A stretch of DNA of 43,975 nucleotides from DATLWN01 sp964492895 (GTDB lineage: Bacteria > Pseudomonadota > Zetaproteobacteria > Mariprofundales > Mariprofundaceae). The translations under genes were made by a program, and so were the position numbers. The DNA lies in contig CAZBLR010000015.1 of assembly GCA_964492895.1 (NCBI GenBank), forward strand, positions 1-43,975. The letters are read 5' to 3'. Positions 32,317 to 40,824 of the stretch are shown piece by piece (positions within the stretch are counted from its first letter, which is position 1; each line of letters opens with the position of its first letter). Below the pieces are notes generated by a model. It was not told where the DNA came from. It made no database searches and worked only from the letters and a program-made list of their open reading frames with translations.

Positions 32317-33258
32317 ATGAACAAGTTGTCTCGCTTTTCGGCCTTGGTCGAACGCTCGCACGCGGGCGTTCGCATGGAGAACCGCTTCCAGCGCCTGGTG
32401 CTGCGTACCGCCGTGCAGGCGCTGCGCCGTTCCCCTTATGTCACCGACTGGTATCCGAGCCTCGATGACCCGTTGATGCTGCGCATCCTCGAGGCGCATC
32501 CCCGGATCTGCGAGAAGGTGTTCCGGCCTTATCTGCGTTGCGGCCTGTCGTACAGTGAGCGGCACCGCGCGTTGATCGGCCAGTATCACTGGCTGCGCGC
32601 GCACCTGTCGGAGGTGGCGCTGGAGGCCATTTTCGTCGGCGACGGGCTGGACATGGCGCATCTGGCGCTTGGCGGGGCGGGCGATTATCGCCTGGTGCTG
32701 CGCTACTACGACCAGTTCGAGATGGAAGGCGATCTGACGCTGAGCCTGATGCGTTCGGATGGCCTTCGCATCTACAGCATGACCTTCTCGGCGCTCGAGG
32801 ATCGCGGGCGCCTGCAGGTGCTGATCGGCGGGGCCCAGGGAGGGGCGGGCGTGCCGGCGGAGATGGTCAGGGAATTGACCAAGGCCTTGCAGGGCATGCG
32901 CCCCAAGGCGCTGGTGCTGTTCGCGCTGATGCGGCTCGCCAGGAACTGGGGCGCCACGCGCCTGTCGGGAATCCGCAACACCAGCCACGTCTACCAGTGC
33001 CCGTCCTTGCGCCGCGGTCTCCGGCGTCGGGTGCGCGCCGACTACGATCGCCTGTGGCGCGATGCGGGAGGCTCGGTGGCGGAGGACAATCCGCGCCTGT
33101 TTGACCTGCCGCTGTCCTGGCCGGTCAAATCCCCGGCGGACATCATTCCCAGCAAGCGCGGGATGTATCGCCGCCGCTATGCCATGCTCGGTGCGCTGGT
33201 CAGCGAACTGGACGGGCGCGCGCACCAGGCCCGCGCTCAGGGCGTGGGTGCCGCCTGA
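32317..33258 (+). CDS. VirK/YbjX family protein (DUF535)
   Basis: The 313 aa product matches the VirK/YbjX family: YHWLRAHL, RLVLRYYDQFEMEGDLTLSL, IGGAQGG and, later, IRNTSHVYQ. YbjX and VirK have been linked to resistance to envelope stress and host peptides, but no biochemical activity is assigned. There is no signal peptide or membrane segment. The ATG at 32317 follows the carA stop by 17 bp. Its 3' end overlaps the opposing SPOR-like gene by 22 bp. It may be co-transcribed with carA for want of a terminator between them. Confidence 0.85.
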   Translation: MNKLSRFSALVERSHAGVRMENRFQRLVLRTAVQALRRSPYVTDWYPSLDDPLMLRILEAHPRICEKVFRPYLRCGLSYSERHRALIGQYHWLRAHLSEVALEAIFVGDGLDMAHLALGGAGDYRLVLRYYDQFEMEGDLTLSLMRSDGLRIYSMTFSALEDRGRLQVLIGGAQGGAGVPAEMVRELTKALQGMRPKALVLFALMRLARNWGATRLSGIRNTSHVYQCPSLRRGLRRRVRADYDRLWRDAGGSVAEDNPRLFDLPLSWPVKSPADIIPSKRGMYRRRYAMLGALVSELDGRAHQARAQGVGAA

Positions 33259-33890
33259 GCGGGCGGATTGTCCCCGAACATCAGCTGGAAACGGGATTCC
33301 GGCATCAGGGTCGGATCGGCGATGCCCAGGTTCTGCAGCTTCTGCCATAGCGCATTGGCCTCGGCGTGGGTCGCGGGTGCGAAGGTGAAGCGGAAGGTCG
33401 GGATATCCACCAGGCGGCGCTGGTAACGGTATGGCCTTCCCGCGCGCTGCAGGCGCTCCTGCATCTGCTCGGCATAGGATGCGATGAAGAAACGGCCAAG
33501 GCCGACCAGGTAGGCGGTCGGCGCCTTGATGACGTTGGCGTCGAATCCCAGCTTGTGCCATTCGGCCGCGGCCTTCGCCGCCGTCGCGTAGTCCTGATAC
33601 AGCGTGGCGTCGTCGAAGGCATGCATCTCCACCGGCTCCTTGCGCTGCAGCAGGATCGGGTCGAACCCGGCCTGCTGCAGGCGCTCGCGCATGGCCTTGG
33701 CCGCCTGTCCCCAGACCAGGCGACGGGTGACGACGCGCCACAGCATGGCCGAGCCCTGCGTGCCCGGGGTGTTCAGCAGGGTGCCGTGCACCGCTGACTG
33801 GTCGGCCGGCGGGGTGGGCGGGGTCCAGCTGATCCAGGCCAATCCGGTCAGGATGGCCAGTCCGGCCAGTCCGGACCAGGAGCGGCGCAA
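33237..33890 (-). CDS. SPOR-like domain protein, membrane anchored
   Basis: The ~217 aa product has one N-terminal hydrophobic segment (SWSGLAGLAILTGLAWI) and a periplasmic region. That region has SPOR-like alpha/beta units, with KAMRERLQQAGFDPILL, AYLVGLGRFFIASYAEQMQERLQRAGRPYRY and NALWQKLQNLGI. SPOR domains bind denuded septal peptidoglycan. A gene of this kind commonly follows coaX in gammaproteobacteria. No ATG is available; TTG 33890 is proposed because it places the basic residues just before the membrane segment and follows the coaX stop. The start is uncertain. Confidence 0.72.
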   Translation of the reverse strand: MRRSWSGLAGLAILTGLAWISWTPPTPPADQSAVHGTLLNTPGTQGSAMLWRVVTRRLVWGQAAKAMRERLQQAGFDPILLQRKEPVEMHAFDDATLYQDYATAAKAAAEWHKLGFDANVIKAPTAYLVGLGRFFIASYAEQMQERLQRAGRPYRYQRRLVDIPTFRFTFAPATHAEANALWQKLQNLGIADPTLMPESRFQLMFGDNPPAQAAPTP

Positions 33891-33895
33891 CGGGA

Positions 33896-34675
33896 TCAGG
33901 TGAAATGCCTTTCGGCCAGCAGTCGCAGGCCCTCGAGCGTCAGGTAGGGGAGCACGTGGTTCAACTCCGGGATGTCGGGAGCCAGCACGCGCACCATGCC
34001 GCCGGTGGCGACGATGGGGGCCTCCGCATAGCCGGGCAGGGTCCGGATGCGGCGGATCAGGCCCGAGACCGATTCCACCGCCGCCCAGTAGCTGCCGACC
34101 TGCATGCTGGTGGCGGTGTCGCGCCCGATCGTCATGTCGATGCGTGCGAACGACACCTCCGGCAGCTTGGCCGCCCGCTCGTGCAACGCCGTCAGGCCGA
34201 TCTCGATGCCCGGCAGGATCAGGCCGCCGGCGTAACGCCCCTCCGGGGAGACGATGTCGAAGGTCGTGGCCGTGCCGCAGTCGATGACGACGGCGGGGCT
34301 GCCGAAGAACTCGCGGGCGGCGACGGCGTTGACGATGCGGTCCGCCCCTACCTCGCGCGGGTTCTTGTAGTCCAGGGCCATGCCGGTCTTGACCGCCGCA
34401 TCGCCGACGAAGGCCGGGGTCAGGCCGCAGATGCGTTCGCATGCCTGGGTCAGGGTACGGTCCAGGCGCGGTACGACGCTGGCGGCCATGATGCCGTCGA
34501 TGGCCCTGGGATTCCTCCCTTCCTGTTCGAACAGGCCGTACAGCTGCCATGCCAGCTCGTCGGGCGTGGTGTAACGCCCGCTGGACAGCCGCCAGTGGGC
34601 CGCCAGTTCGCCGTCCTCGTACAGGCCGAACACGGTTTGCGTGTTGCCGACGTCGATGACCAGAAACGCGGACAT
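33896..34675 (-). CDS. coaX: Type III pantothenate kinase
   Basis: CoaX phosphorylates pantothenate in the first step of CoA synthesis. The 259 aa ASKHA-fold product has the N-terminal phosphate loop DVGNTQTVFG, NPREVGADRIVNAVAA and VIDCGTATTFD, plus TGGM near the end. These are the type III signatures, distinct from CoaA. It starts one base after the birA stop. birA-coaX adjacency is frequent in gammaproteobacteria and betaproteobacteria. The SPOR-like gene follows. Confidence 0.97.
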   Translation of the reverse strand: MSAFLVIDVGNTQTVFGLYEDGELAAHWRLSSGRYTTPDELAWQLYGLFEQEGRNPRAIDGIMAASVVPRLDRTLTQACERICGLTPAFVGDAAVKTGMALDYKNPREVGADRIVNAVAAREFFGSPAVVIDCGTATTFDIVSPEGRYAGGLILPGIEIGLTALHERAAKLPEVSFARIDMTIGRDTATSMQVGSYWAAVESVSGLIRRIRTLPGYAEAPIVATGGMVRVLAPDIPELNHVLPYLTLEGLRLLAERHFT

Positions 34676-34676
34676 G

Positions 34677-35660
34677 TCAGGATGCCCCCATCAGCTCGAG
34701 ATCGCCGGCGATGATACGCCGGGTGCCGCTGTCGGTGGAGAGCAGCAGGGCACCGTCGTGATCGACGGCGATGGCCGTGCCTTCGATCGTGCCGCGGCCG
34801 TCGTGGACGCGCACGCGCTCCCCGCTGCCGGCATGGGCGGACCACCAGCCGTCGCGCAGCGGATCGAAGCCCTCGTGCAGGTACATGCGGTAGCAGGCGT
34901 CCAGGCTGCGGATCACCCGTTCGGCGACGTCCAGTCGGCGCACCGGCCTGCCGGCCGCGGTGGACAGGTCGGTCACGGCCTGGCGGATGTCGTCCGGCCA
35001 GCCGCCGGCAGGGTGGCGGATGTTGATGCCGATGCCGGCCACGACGGCCTGCACATGGCCGGGCTCGGCGCGCATCTCGGTCAGGATGCCGGCCAGCTTG
35101 GCGCCGTGATGCAGGATGTCGTTCGGCCATTTGATGGCCACATCGGCACCGAGGCCCCTGAACGCCTCGTACAGGGCCACGCCCACCACCAGCGGGATCT
35201 GCGGCACACGCTCCGGCGGCAGCGACGGACGCAGCAGCACGGACATGGCCAGCGCGTCGTCATCCAGCGTGTGCCAGGTGCGTCCCAGACGGCCGCGCCC
35301 GTGCCGCTGCCGGTCGGCGATGACGACCATGCCCTCCGGCTCGCCGGCATCGGCGGCACGCAGCGCCTCCAGGTTGGTCGAATCGACGCTCGTCAGGCAT
35401 CGGATCATGCCGCCGATGTGCGCCGGCGGATCGACGGCCAGGCGCGTGGCCAGCGCCTGTGCAGTCAGCCGGTCCGATTCGAGCACGTAGCCCTTTCCGG
35501 ATTCGGAGCGGATACGCGTGCCGCTGCGCCTGAGCGCCTCGACGTGCTTCCACACCGCGGTGCGGCTGAGCCCGAGCTCCGCGGCCAGGTCATGGCCCGA
35601 CACCGGCCCGGCGGCGGTGACCAGGCGCGTGAGGATCGTGTCCTGCACCGGGTGGGTCAT
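34677..35660 (-). CDS. birA: Bifunctional biotin ligase/biotin operon repressor
   Basis: BirA attaches biotin to acetyl-CoA carboxylase and, when an N-terminal DNA-binding domain is present, represses biotin genes. The 327 aa product has a winged helix (about 1-62, LAAELGLSRTAVWKHVEALR), the ligase loop GRGRLGRTW, IKWPNDI, KLAGILTE and GIGINI, and a C-terminal SH3-like domain. The helix-turn-helix indicates a full-length group II enzyme. One base separates it from nadC upstream and one from coaX downstream. Confidence 0.96.
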   Translation of the reverse strand: MTHPVQDTILTRLVTAAGPVSGHDLAAELGLSRTAVWKHVEALRRSGTRIRSESGKGYVLESDRLTAQALATRLAVDPPAHIGGMIRCLTSVDSTNLEALRAADAGEPEGMVVIADRQRHGRGRLGRTWHTLDDDALAMSVLLRPSLPPERVPQIPLVVGVALYEAFRGLGADVAIKWPNDILHHGAKLAGILTEMRAEPGHVQAVVAGIGINIRHPAGGWPDDIRQAVTDLSTAAGRPVRRLDVAERVIRSLDACYRMYLHEGFDPLRDGWWSAHAGSGERVRVHDGRGTIEGTAIAVDHDGALLLSTDSGTRRIIAGDLELMGAS

Positions 35661-35661
35661 G

Positions 35662-36474
35662 TCAGCTCACCCGCATCGACAGGTCGAGCACCGGCGCCGA
35701 ATGGGTGATGGCGCCGATGGCCAGGCGATCGGCTCCGGCCTCGGCGTAGGCGCGGGCATTGGCCAGGGTGATGCCGCCGGAGGCCTCCAGCACGATGGTA
35801 CCGGGTACCAGGGCGCGCGCGCCCTGCACCATGTCCGGCGTCATGTTGTCGAGCAGGATCATGTCCGGCCGGGCGGCGACGGCCTCCCGCACCTGATCCA
35901 GCGTTTCGCACTCCACCTCGACCCACAGGCGGCCCGCGACGCCGCGGCAGGCGCGCACGGCCCGGCTCAGCGAGCCGCAGGCCGCGATGTGGTTCTCCTT
36001 GATCAACAGGCCGCTGGCCAGGTCCATGCGGTGGTTGAGGCCGCCGCCGTGGACCACCGCCTGCTTTTCGAGACCGCGAAGCCCCGGCGTGGTCTTGCGC
36101 GTGTCGTAGATGGCGCAGGCGGTGCCGGCGATGGCGCGGACATAGGCGTGCGTGGCGGTGGCGATGCCCGACAGATGCTGCAGGAAATTCAGGGCGGTGC
36201 GTTCGGCGGCCAGCAACGTGCGCAAGGGGCCTGCGAGCTCGCAGATACGGTCGCCGGCGGCGACCACGTCGCCGTCATGGCGCTGCCAGCGGACGGCGAT
36301 GGCGGCATCCACCTGGCGGAACACCTCGGCGGCCACCGCCGTGCCCGACAGGATGCCCGCCGCCTTGGCACGGATCGACGCGGTACCCTGACGCTCCGCC
36401 GGGATCGTGGCCTGGGCCGTCAGGTCGCGGAAGGCGGCATCCTCGGCCAGGGCCGTCTGGATCAGCTCATGCAT
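35662..36474 (-). CDS. nadC: Nicotinate-nucleotide pyrophosphorylase (carboxylating)
   Basis: NadC turns quinolinate and PRPP into nicotinate mononucleotide in de novo NAD synthesis. The 270 aa product has RTALNFLQHLSGIAT, DTRKTTPGLR, GGGLNHRMDL, LIKENHI and, toward the end, LEASGGIT. These are the quinolinate phosphoribosyltransferase signatures. Its start is nine bases after the stop of the upstream membrane gene. A nadE gene also occurs in this window (41859), so two steps of NAD synthesis are nearby but in separate units. Confidence 0.97.
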   Translation of the reverse strand: MHELIQTALAEDAAFRDLTAQATIPAERQGTASIRAKAAGILSGTAVAAEVFRQVDAAIAVRWQRHDGDVVAAGDRICELAGPLRTLLAAERTALNFLQHLSGIATATHAYVRAIAGTACAIYDTRKTTPGLRGLEKQAVVHGGGLNHRMDLASGLLIKENHIAACGSLSRAVRACRGVAGRLWVEVECETLDQVREAVAARPDMILLDNMTPDMVQGARALVPGTIVLEASGGITLANARAYAEAGADRLAIGAITHSAPVLDLSMRVS

Positions 36475-36483
36475 GCCTGCATC

Positions 36484-37194
36484 CTAGAGTAACCACAGCA
36501 CGACGCCCATGGCGGCCGCCGCCGCCGGCTGGTTCCAGCCGCCGGGCACCAGGGCGCGCGCCACGGAGGCGGCGATGCCGGCCACCGACGTGGCCATCAG
36601 CAGCGGCTGCCAGTCGATGCCGTGGTAGACGTGGACGCTCCAACTGCACAGGACGGCGGCGGCGAGCACCAGGATCAGGTGTCCCGGCAACGTCTGCTGC
36701 GGGTGCGCCGGGAATCCGAGCGCCAGGAAACCGAAATGGTCCAGCCAGGACGCCGCCGGCTGCGCCAGGCAGACGGTCAGGGCGATCCCGAGCCCGAATT
36801 CCGGGATCGACTGGAACAGTCCGGCAGCGATGCCGAGAGTGGCGGTGAAGAAGACGAGCGGCCACAGGGGCCAGGTTCGTGTCGTCGGGTAAGCGTGCTG
36901 CGGCTCCGGCGCGGTCCATGCCCGGCGCAGGTCCCGCCAGAACGGACGACGCAGCAGCAGCGGCAGCAATTCGAGGGCGGCCAGCGCGCCGATGCCGGCC
37001 CAGATCCAGCGCGGATCGTGGTAGACGGGCCACATGACCACCCAGACGGCGAACAGCGGCGGCAGGCTTTTCTGGATGACGGCTCGCCCGACGCCGCGAC
37101 GGACCAGTGCCACCGACAGCCATGCGACCTGCAGCATGCCGACCATCACGATGGCGGTGAGCAGCATGTCGGAGGACTGGATGGAGAGCGTCAT
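36484..37194 (-). CDS. Unidentified polytopic membrane protein
   Basis: I do not recognise the family. The 236 aa product has about six or seven hydrophobic segments (about 10-30, 44-58, 64-82, 106-124, 130-150, 168-186 and 196-235). There is a basic loop (RRPFWRDLRRAW) near residue 85 and a Trp/Pro-rich stretch (TRTWPLWPLVFF). No catalytic motif is evident. It is the first gene of the tight minus-strand unit with nadC, birA, coaX and the SPOR-like gene, only 9 bp before nadC. It is divergent from rpiA, with 87 bp between the starts. Confidence 0.7.
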   Translation of the reverse strand: MTLSIQSSDMLLTAIVMVGMLQVAWLSVALVRRGVGRAVIQKSLPPLFAVWVVMWPVYHDPRWIWAGIGALAALELLPLLLRRPFWRDLRRAWTAPEPQHAYPTTRTWPLWPLVFFTATLGIAAGLFQSIPEFGLGIALTVCLAQPAASWLDHFGFLALGFPAHPQQTLPGHLILVLAAAVLCSWSVHVYHGIDWQPLLMATSVAGIAASVARALVPGGWNQPAAAAAMGVVLWLL

Positions 37195-37281
37195 GCGGCA
37201 AGCCTATCGGAGCCGCCCAGGTGCTGAAAGTCGCCGTCCGTTCGGCTAGGCTTCAGCCACACCGGAGATCGGAGGAAGGTC

Positions 37282-37950
37282 ATGACCCAGGACGAAATGA
37301 AACAGAAGGTGGCCGAGGCCGCGCTCGCCCATGTCGAGGCGGGCAGCATCGTCGGCGTCGGCACCGGATCGACGGCCAACAAGTTCATCGATGCCCTGGC
37401 TGGCATGAAGTCCGATATCCTGGGGGCGGTGGCCAGTTCGAATGCCACCGCCGAGCGGTTGGCCGGCCACGGTATCCGGGTACTGGACCTGAACGAGGCC
37501 CTGGCGCAGGTGCCGTCACTGTCGGTGTATATCGACGGTGCCGACGAGTTCGATCCGGGACGTAACCTGATCAAGGGCGGCGGTGGGGCGCTGACGCGGG
37601 AGAAGATCGTGGCCGCAGCGTCGCGCCGCTTCGTCTGCATCGTCGACGAGAGCAAGAAGGTGGACGTGCTGGGCGCGTTCCCGCTGCCGATCGAGGTCAT
37701 TCCGATGGCACGCGAACTGGTTGCCGCCGAGGCGCGCCGGCTGGGCGGGGAAGCGAGGCTGCGCGAGGGATTCACCACCGACAACGGCAATATCATCCTG
37801 GATGTGCACGGCCTTCGCATCACCGATCCGCGCGGCATGGAGCAGCACCTGAACAACGTTCCCGGTGTGGTGACCAACGGCATCTTTTCGCTGCAAGGCG
37901 CGGCCGTCGTGCTGATGGGAACGCCACAGGGCGTGCAGACCATCGCCTAG
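37282..37950 (+). CDS. rpiA: Ribose-5-phosphate isomerase A
   Basis: RpiA interconverts ribose-5-phosphate and ribulose-5-phosphate. The 222 aa product has GVGTGSTANKFID, SSNATAERL, the active-site region IDGADEFDPGRNLIKGGGGALTREKI and TDNGNIILD. Length and motifs match the RpiA, not RpiB, family. GGAGGAAGG lies three bases before the ATG. It is transcribed alone; CTGAAA and TAGGCT, 17 bp apart, form a weak candidate promoter in the divergent spacer. A hairpin without a T run follows it. Confidence 0.97.
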   Translation: MTQDEMKQKVAEAALAHVEAGSIVGVGTGSTANKFIDALAGMKSDILGAVASSNATAERLAGHGIRVLDLNEALAQVPSLSVYIDGADEFDPGRNLIKGGGGALTREKIVAAASRRFVCIVDESKKVDVLGAFPLPIEVIPMARELVAAEARRLGGEARLREGFTTDNGNIILDVHGLRITDPRGMEQHLNNVPGVVTNGIFSLQGAAVVLMGTPQGVQTIA

Positions 37951-37955
37951 CAGGC

Positions 37956-37978
37956 CAGCCGCCCGATCCAGGCGGCTG
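37956..37978 (+). terminator. Hairpin after rpiA, possible weak terminator
   Basis: CAGCCGCC and GGCGGCTG form a perfect eight-base-pair stem around a seven-base loop, starting six bases after the rpiA stop. No T run follows, so intrinsic termination is doubtful; it may protect the 3' end. The remaining spacer before the hybrid kinase contains TGCTAGATT, a possible extended -10. Confidence 0.35.
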
Positions 37979-38055
37979 CCGGCAAACCATGCTAGATTCC
38001 CTGTTGCCGCAGCGGGCCGACCCAGTCCGCGCCGCGTTGCGCCAAGGGGACGAAG

Positions 38056-40761
38056 ATGAACGACGGCGCCCCATCGGAGATTGATTCCGGCCGCCCATGG
38101 CCGCTGATCGCCGCGATCGCGCTGATTACGCTGCTGCTGGCCGGGATCGTCGGCTGGACCAGCATCGAGCGCCGGCACATCAGCAATGTCCATACCGTCG
38201 CGCTGGAATCGAGCGAGGATGCCCTGTTCGAGCTTTCGACCATGCATCGGAAGCTCGACCAGATGATCGCCGAGCGGCGGGGCGTCGACTTTCCCATGAT
38301 CCGCAGGACCCTGGAGGATGCCGACCGCCGGCTGCAGCACATCAATGCGCTGATCGCCCATCTCGAACCGATCGCAGGACACACGTCATCCGATCTGCAT
38401 GCGACGGTTGCGGCCGCCCGCAAGCTGCTGGAGCAATTGAGCGCGCTGGCCCGGAAACGCATGGCCGATCCTGAGATCAGCGGGCCCGGATCCGCCAGCG
38501 ACGAGGCTTTCAACAGGCTCTACAGCCATCTGCGTGCCACCATCCAGCAGGTCAACACCATGATCGATGCCGAACGGCAGGCCCATGTGCGTTTTGCCGG
38601 GATGCTGCAGCAGGTGTCGATCATGCTGATCCTGCTGGCCGGCATCTGCATCGTCTGGCTGGTTCTGCGCCATGACCGGGATCGTCGACGCGTATTTTCC
38701 GACATCCTGGTTGCGCGATCGGCCCTGCATGCGCGGGACGGCATGCTGGCCGCGATCTTCGGTGCCTCACCGGATCTGCTGTTGGTGGTCGATGGCGAGG
38801 GCCGGATCCTCGATGCCAATGCCAGCGCCCTCGATATCCTCGGGCATCGCCGCGAGGACCTGCTGGCTTCCCGCTTCTCCGGACTGTTCGCCGCCGGTCC
38901 GGAGTCGGAGCCGCTGCGCGGGCAGCTCGGCTCCGCCTTCGCCGGTGAGGCGCAGGATTTCGAGGCCGGGATCCGGGATGCGGGCGGTGGCGAGCACCCG
39001 GTCGAGGTTCGCCTGCGCCGGATGCCGGACGGGCAGGGCGGGAGATACGTGGTCATCATGCGCGACCTGTCGACGCTGCGAAACCTGGAATCCTCGCTGA
39101 TCCGTCAGGAGCAGCGCTACCGCAACATCTTCCATCAGTCGCCGGTGGCGTTGTGGGAGGAGGATTTCTCGGCCGTCAAGGCCAGGGTCGATGCGCTGGT
39201 GTCGGAAGGGGTCGGGGATCTGGAGGCCTACTTCCGGGAGCATCCGGATCAGGTACGGCGCTGCCTCGAGGCGGTGCGCGTGCGCGATGTCAACCGGGCG
39301 GCACTGCGTCTGCACGGCGCCGAATCACGCGAGCAACTGCTCGGCGCGCTGCCCAAGACCTTTGCCGACAGCGCCTGCACGGACTTCGGCCGGGAGGTGG
39401 CGGCCCTGGCGCGTGGTGAGACGGTGTTCGAACTGCAGACCCAGCGTCTGACGCTGGACGGCGAGGCCCGGGATGTGTTGCTGAACCTGACGCTGGTGCC
39501 CGGTTCGGAGGCGGAATGGGGTCATGTGGTGGTGGCCCTGACCGATGTCACCCGCCTGAGGCAGGCCGAGCGGGAGCGGCAGGATACGCTGACCAAGATG
39601 CTGCACGTGCAGCGGCTGGAATCACTGGGCGTGCTCGCCGGCGGCATCGCCCATGATTTCAACAACCTGCTGACCGCCATCATGGGCAATGCCGCCCTGG
39701 CCAGGGATGATCTGCCCGGCAGCAGCCAGGCCGGCGAATACCTGGGGCGCATCGAGAAGACCAGTCGTCGCGCCGCCGACCTGTGCCAGCAGATGCTGGC
39801 CTATTCCGGCAAGGGACGTTTCGTGATCAAGCCGATCAACCTGTCCGAACTGGTCGAGGAGATGACCCATCTGCTGCATGTATCGATCGGCAAGAGCGTC
39901 GTGCTGCGGCTGGAGTTGCCGAAATCGCTGCCGCCGATCGATGCCGACGTGGCCCAGGTTCAGCAGGTGGTCATGAATCTGGTCACCAACGCCTCGGAGG
40001 CCATCGGCGACAATCGTGGCGCCATCACCATCGCGACCGGGCTGTTGGACGTGGATGCCCGGTACATGGCCGGCCTCGGCGTCGAGGAACGGCTGCCGGC
40101 AGGGCACTACGTGTATCTGGAGGTCTCGGATTCCGGGCGCGGCATGGATGCGCAGACGCGTGAACGGATCTTCGATCCCTTTTTCACCACCAAATTCACC
40201 GGCCGCGGCCTGGGCATGGCGGCGGTGCGCGGCATCGTGCATGGCCACAAGGGGGCGATCAATGTGTACAGCGAGCCGGGCAAGGGCTCGTCGTTCAAGG
40301 TGTTGTTCCCCTGTTCGGCCGCTGATGCGGCGATCGACATCAAGGCATCGCAGGCACAGCAGGAGCCGGTATGGCGGGGCCAGGGCACCGTGCTGGTGGT
40401 CGATGACGAGGACTCGATCCGCGAGATCGCGGCGATGGCGCTGGAACGCGCCGGGTTCAAGGTGATGCTGGCCGCGGACGGTGTCGAAGCGGTGCAGCTG
40501 TTTCGCGCGCACCACGATGAGATCGTGGCCGTGCTGCTGGATATGACGATGCCGCGCATGGGCGGCGAGGCTGCGTTCACCGAGATGCACCGGATCGATC
40601 CTTCGCCCAGGGTGATCCTGACCTCAGGCTACAACGAGCAGGATGCGACCAACCGCTTTGCCGGCAAGAGCCTGGCCGGCTTCGTCAAGAAGCCTTATTC
40701 CCCGCGCATGCTGATCGCCAAGTTCAGGGAGGTGCTGGAAAAGGAAGACGGCGGCGCCTAG
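38056..40761 (+). CDS. Hybrid sensor histidine kinase with PAS domains and a receiver
   Basis: The 901 aa product has two membrane segments (about 17-36 and 190-210) bracketing a helical periplasmic sensor. These are followed by a PAS domain (about 232-345) and a second PAS of the SPVALWEEDFSAVKARVD type (about 355-500). The phosphoacceptor domain follows with His533 (GGIAHDFNNLL). The ATPase domain has an N-box (NLVTNASEAIGDN), DSGRGMD and GRGLGMAAVRG. A C-terminal receiver has Asp829 (LLDMTMPRMGG). No separate output regulator or phosphotransfer gene is adjacent, so the target is unknown. Signal and pathway cannot be inferred from rpiA and queA beside it. Confidence 0.93.
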   Translation: MNDGAPSEIDSGRPWPLIAAIALITLLLAGIVGWTSIERRHISNVHTVALESSEDALFELSTMHRKLDQMIAERRGVDFPMIRRTLEDADRRLQHINALIAHLEPIAGHTSSDLHATVAAARKLLEQLSALARKRMADPEISGPGSASDEAFNRLYSHLRATIQQVNTMIDAERQAHVRFAGMLQQVSIMLILLAGICIVWLVLRHDRDRRRVFSDILVARSALHARDGMLAAIFGASPDLLLVVDGEGRILDANASALDILGHRREDLLASRFSGLFAAGPESEPLRGQLGSAFAGEAQDFEAGIRDAGGGEHPVEVRLRRMPDGQGGRYVVIMRDLSTLRNLESSLIRQEQRYRNIFHQSPVALWEEDFSAVKARVDALVSEGVGDLEAYFREHPDQVRRCLEAVRVRDVNRAALRLHGAESREQLLGALPKTFADSACTDFGREVAALARGETVFELQTQRLTLDGEARDVLLNLTLVPGSEAEWGHVVVALTDVTRLRQAERERQDTLTKMLHVQRLESLGVLAGGIAHDFNNLLTAIMGNAALARDDLPGSSQAGEYLGRIEKTSRRAADLCQQMLAYSGKGRFVIKPINLSELVEEMTHLLHVSIGKSVVLRLELPKSLPPIDADVAQVQQVVMNLVTNASEAIGDNRGAITIATGLLDVDARYMAGLGVEERLPAGHYVYLEVSDSGRGMDAQTRERIFDPFFTTKFTGRGLGMAAVRGIVHGHKGAINVYSEPGKGSSFKVLFPCSAADAAIDIKASQAQQEPVWRGQGTVLVVDDEDSIREIAAMALERAGFKVMLAADGVEAVQLFRAHHDEIVAVLLDMTMPRMGGEAAFTEMHRIDPSPRVILTSGYNEQDATNRFAGKSLAGFVKKPYSPRMLIAKFREVLEKEDGGA

Positions 40762-40824
40762 GGGTGTGGTCGGGGCACGTCCGGCAAGTCCTCACTTCCG
40801 GTGCAATGGTGTAGCGTGCCGCGC

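Noticed and set aside
36465..36486. CATGCATGCCTGCAT at the nadC start, resembling the shared promoter motif
   Set aside because: Only about 13 of 19 bases match, the spacing of the palindrome is different, and it lies inside an operon with a 9 bp intergenic gap.
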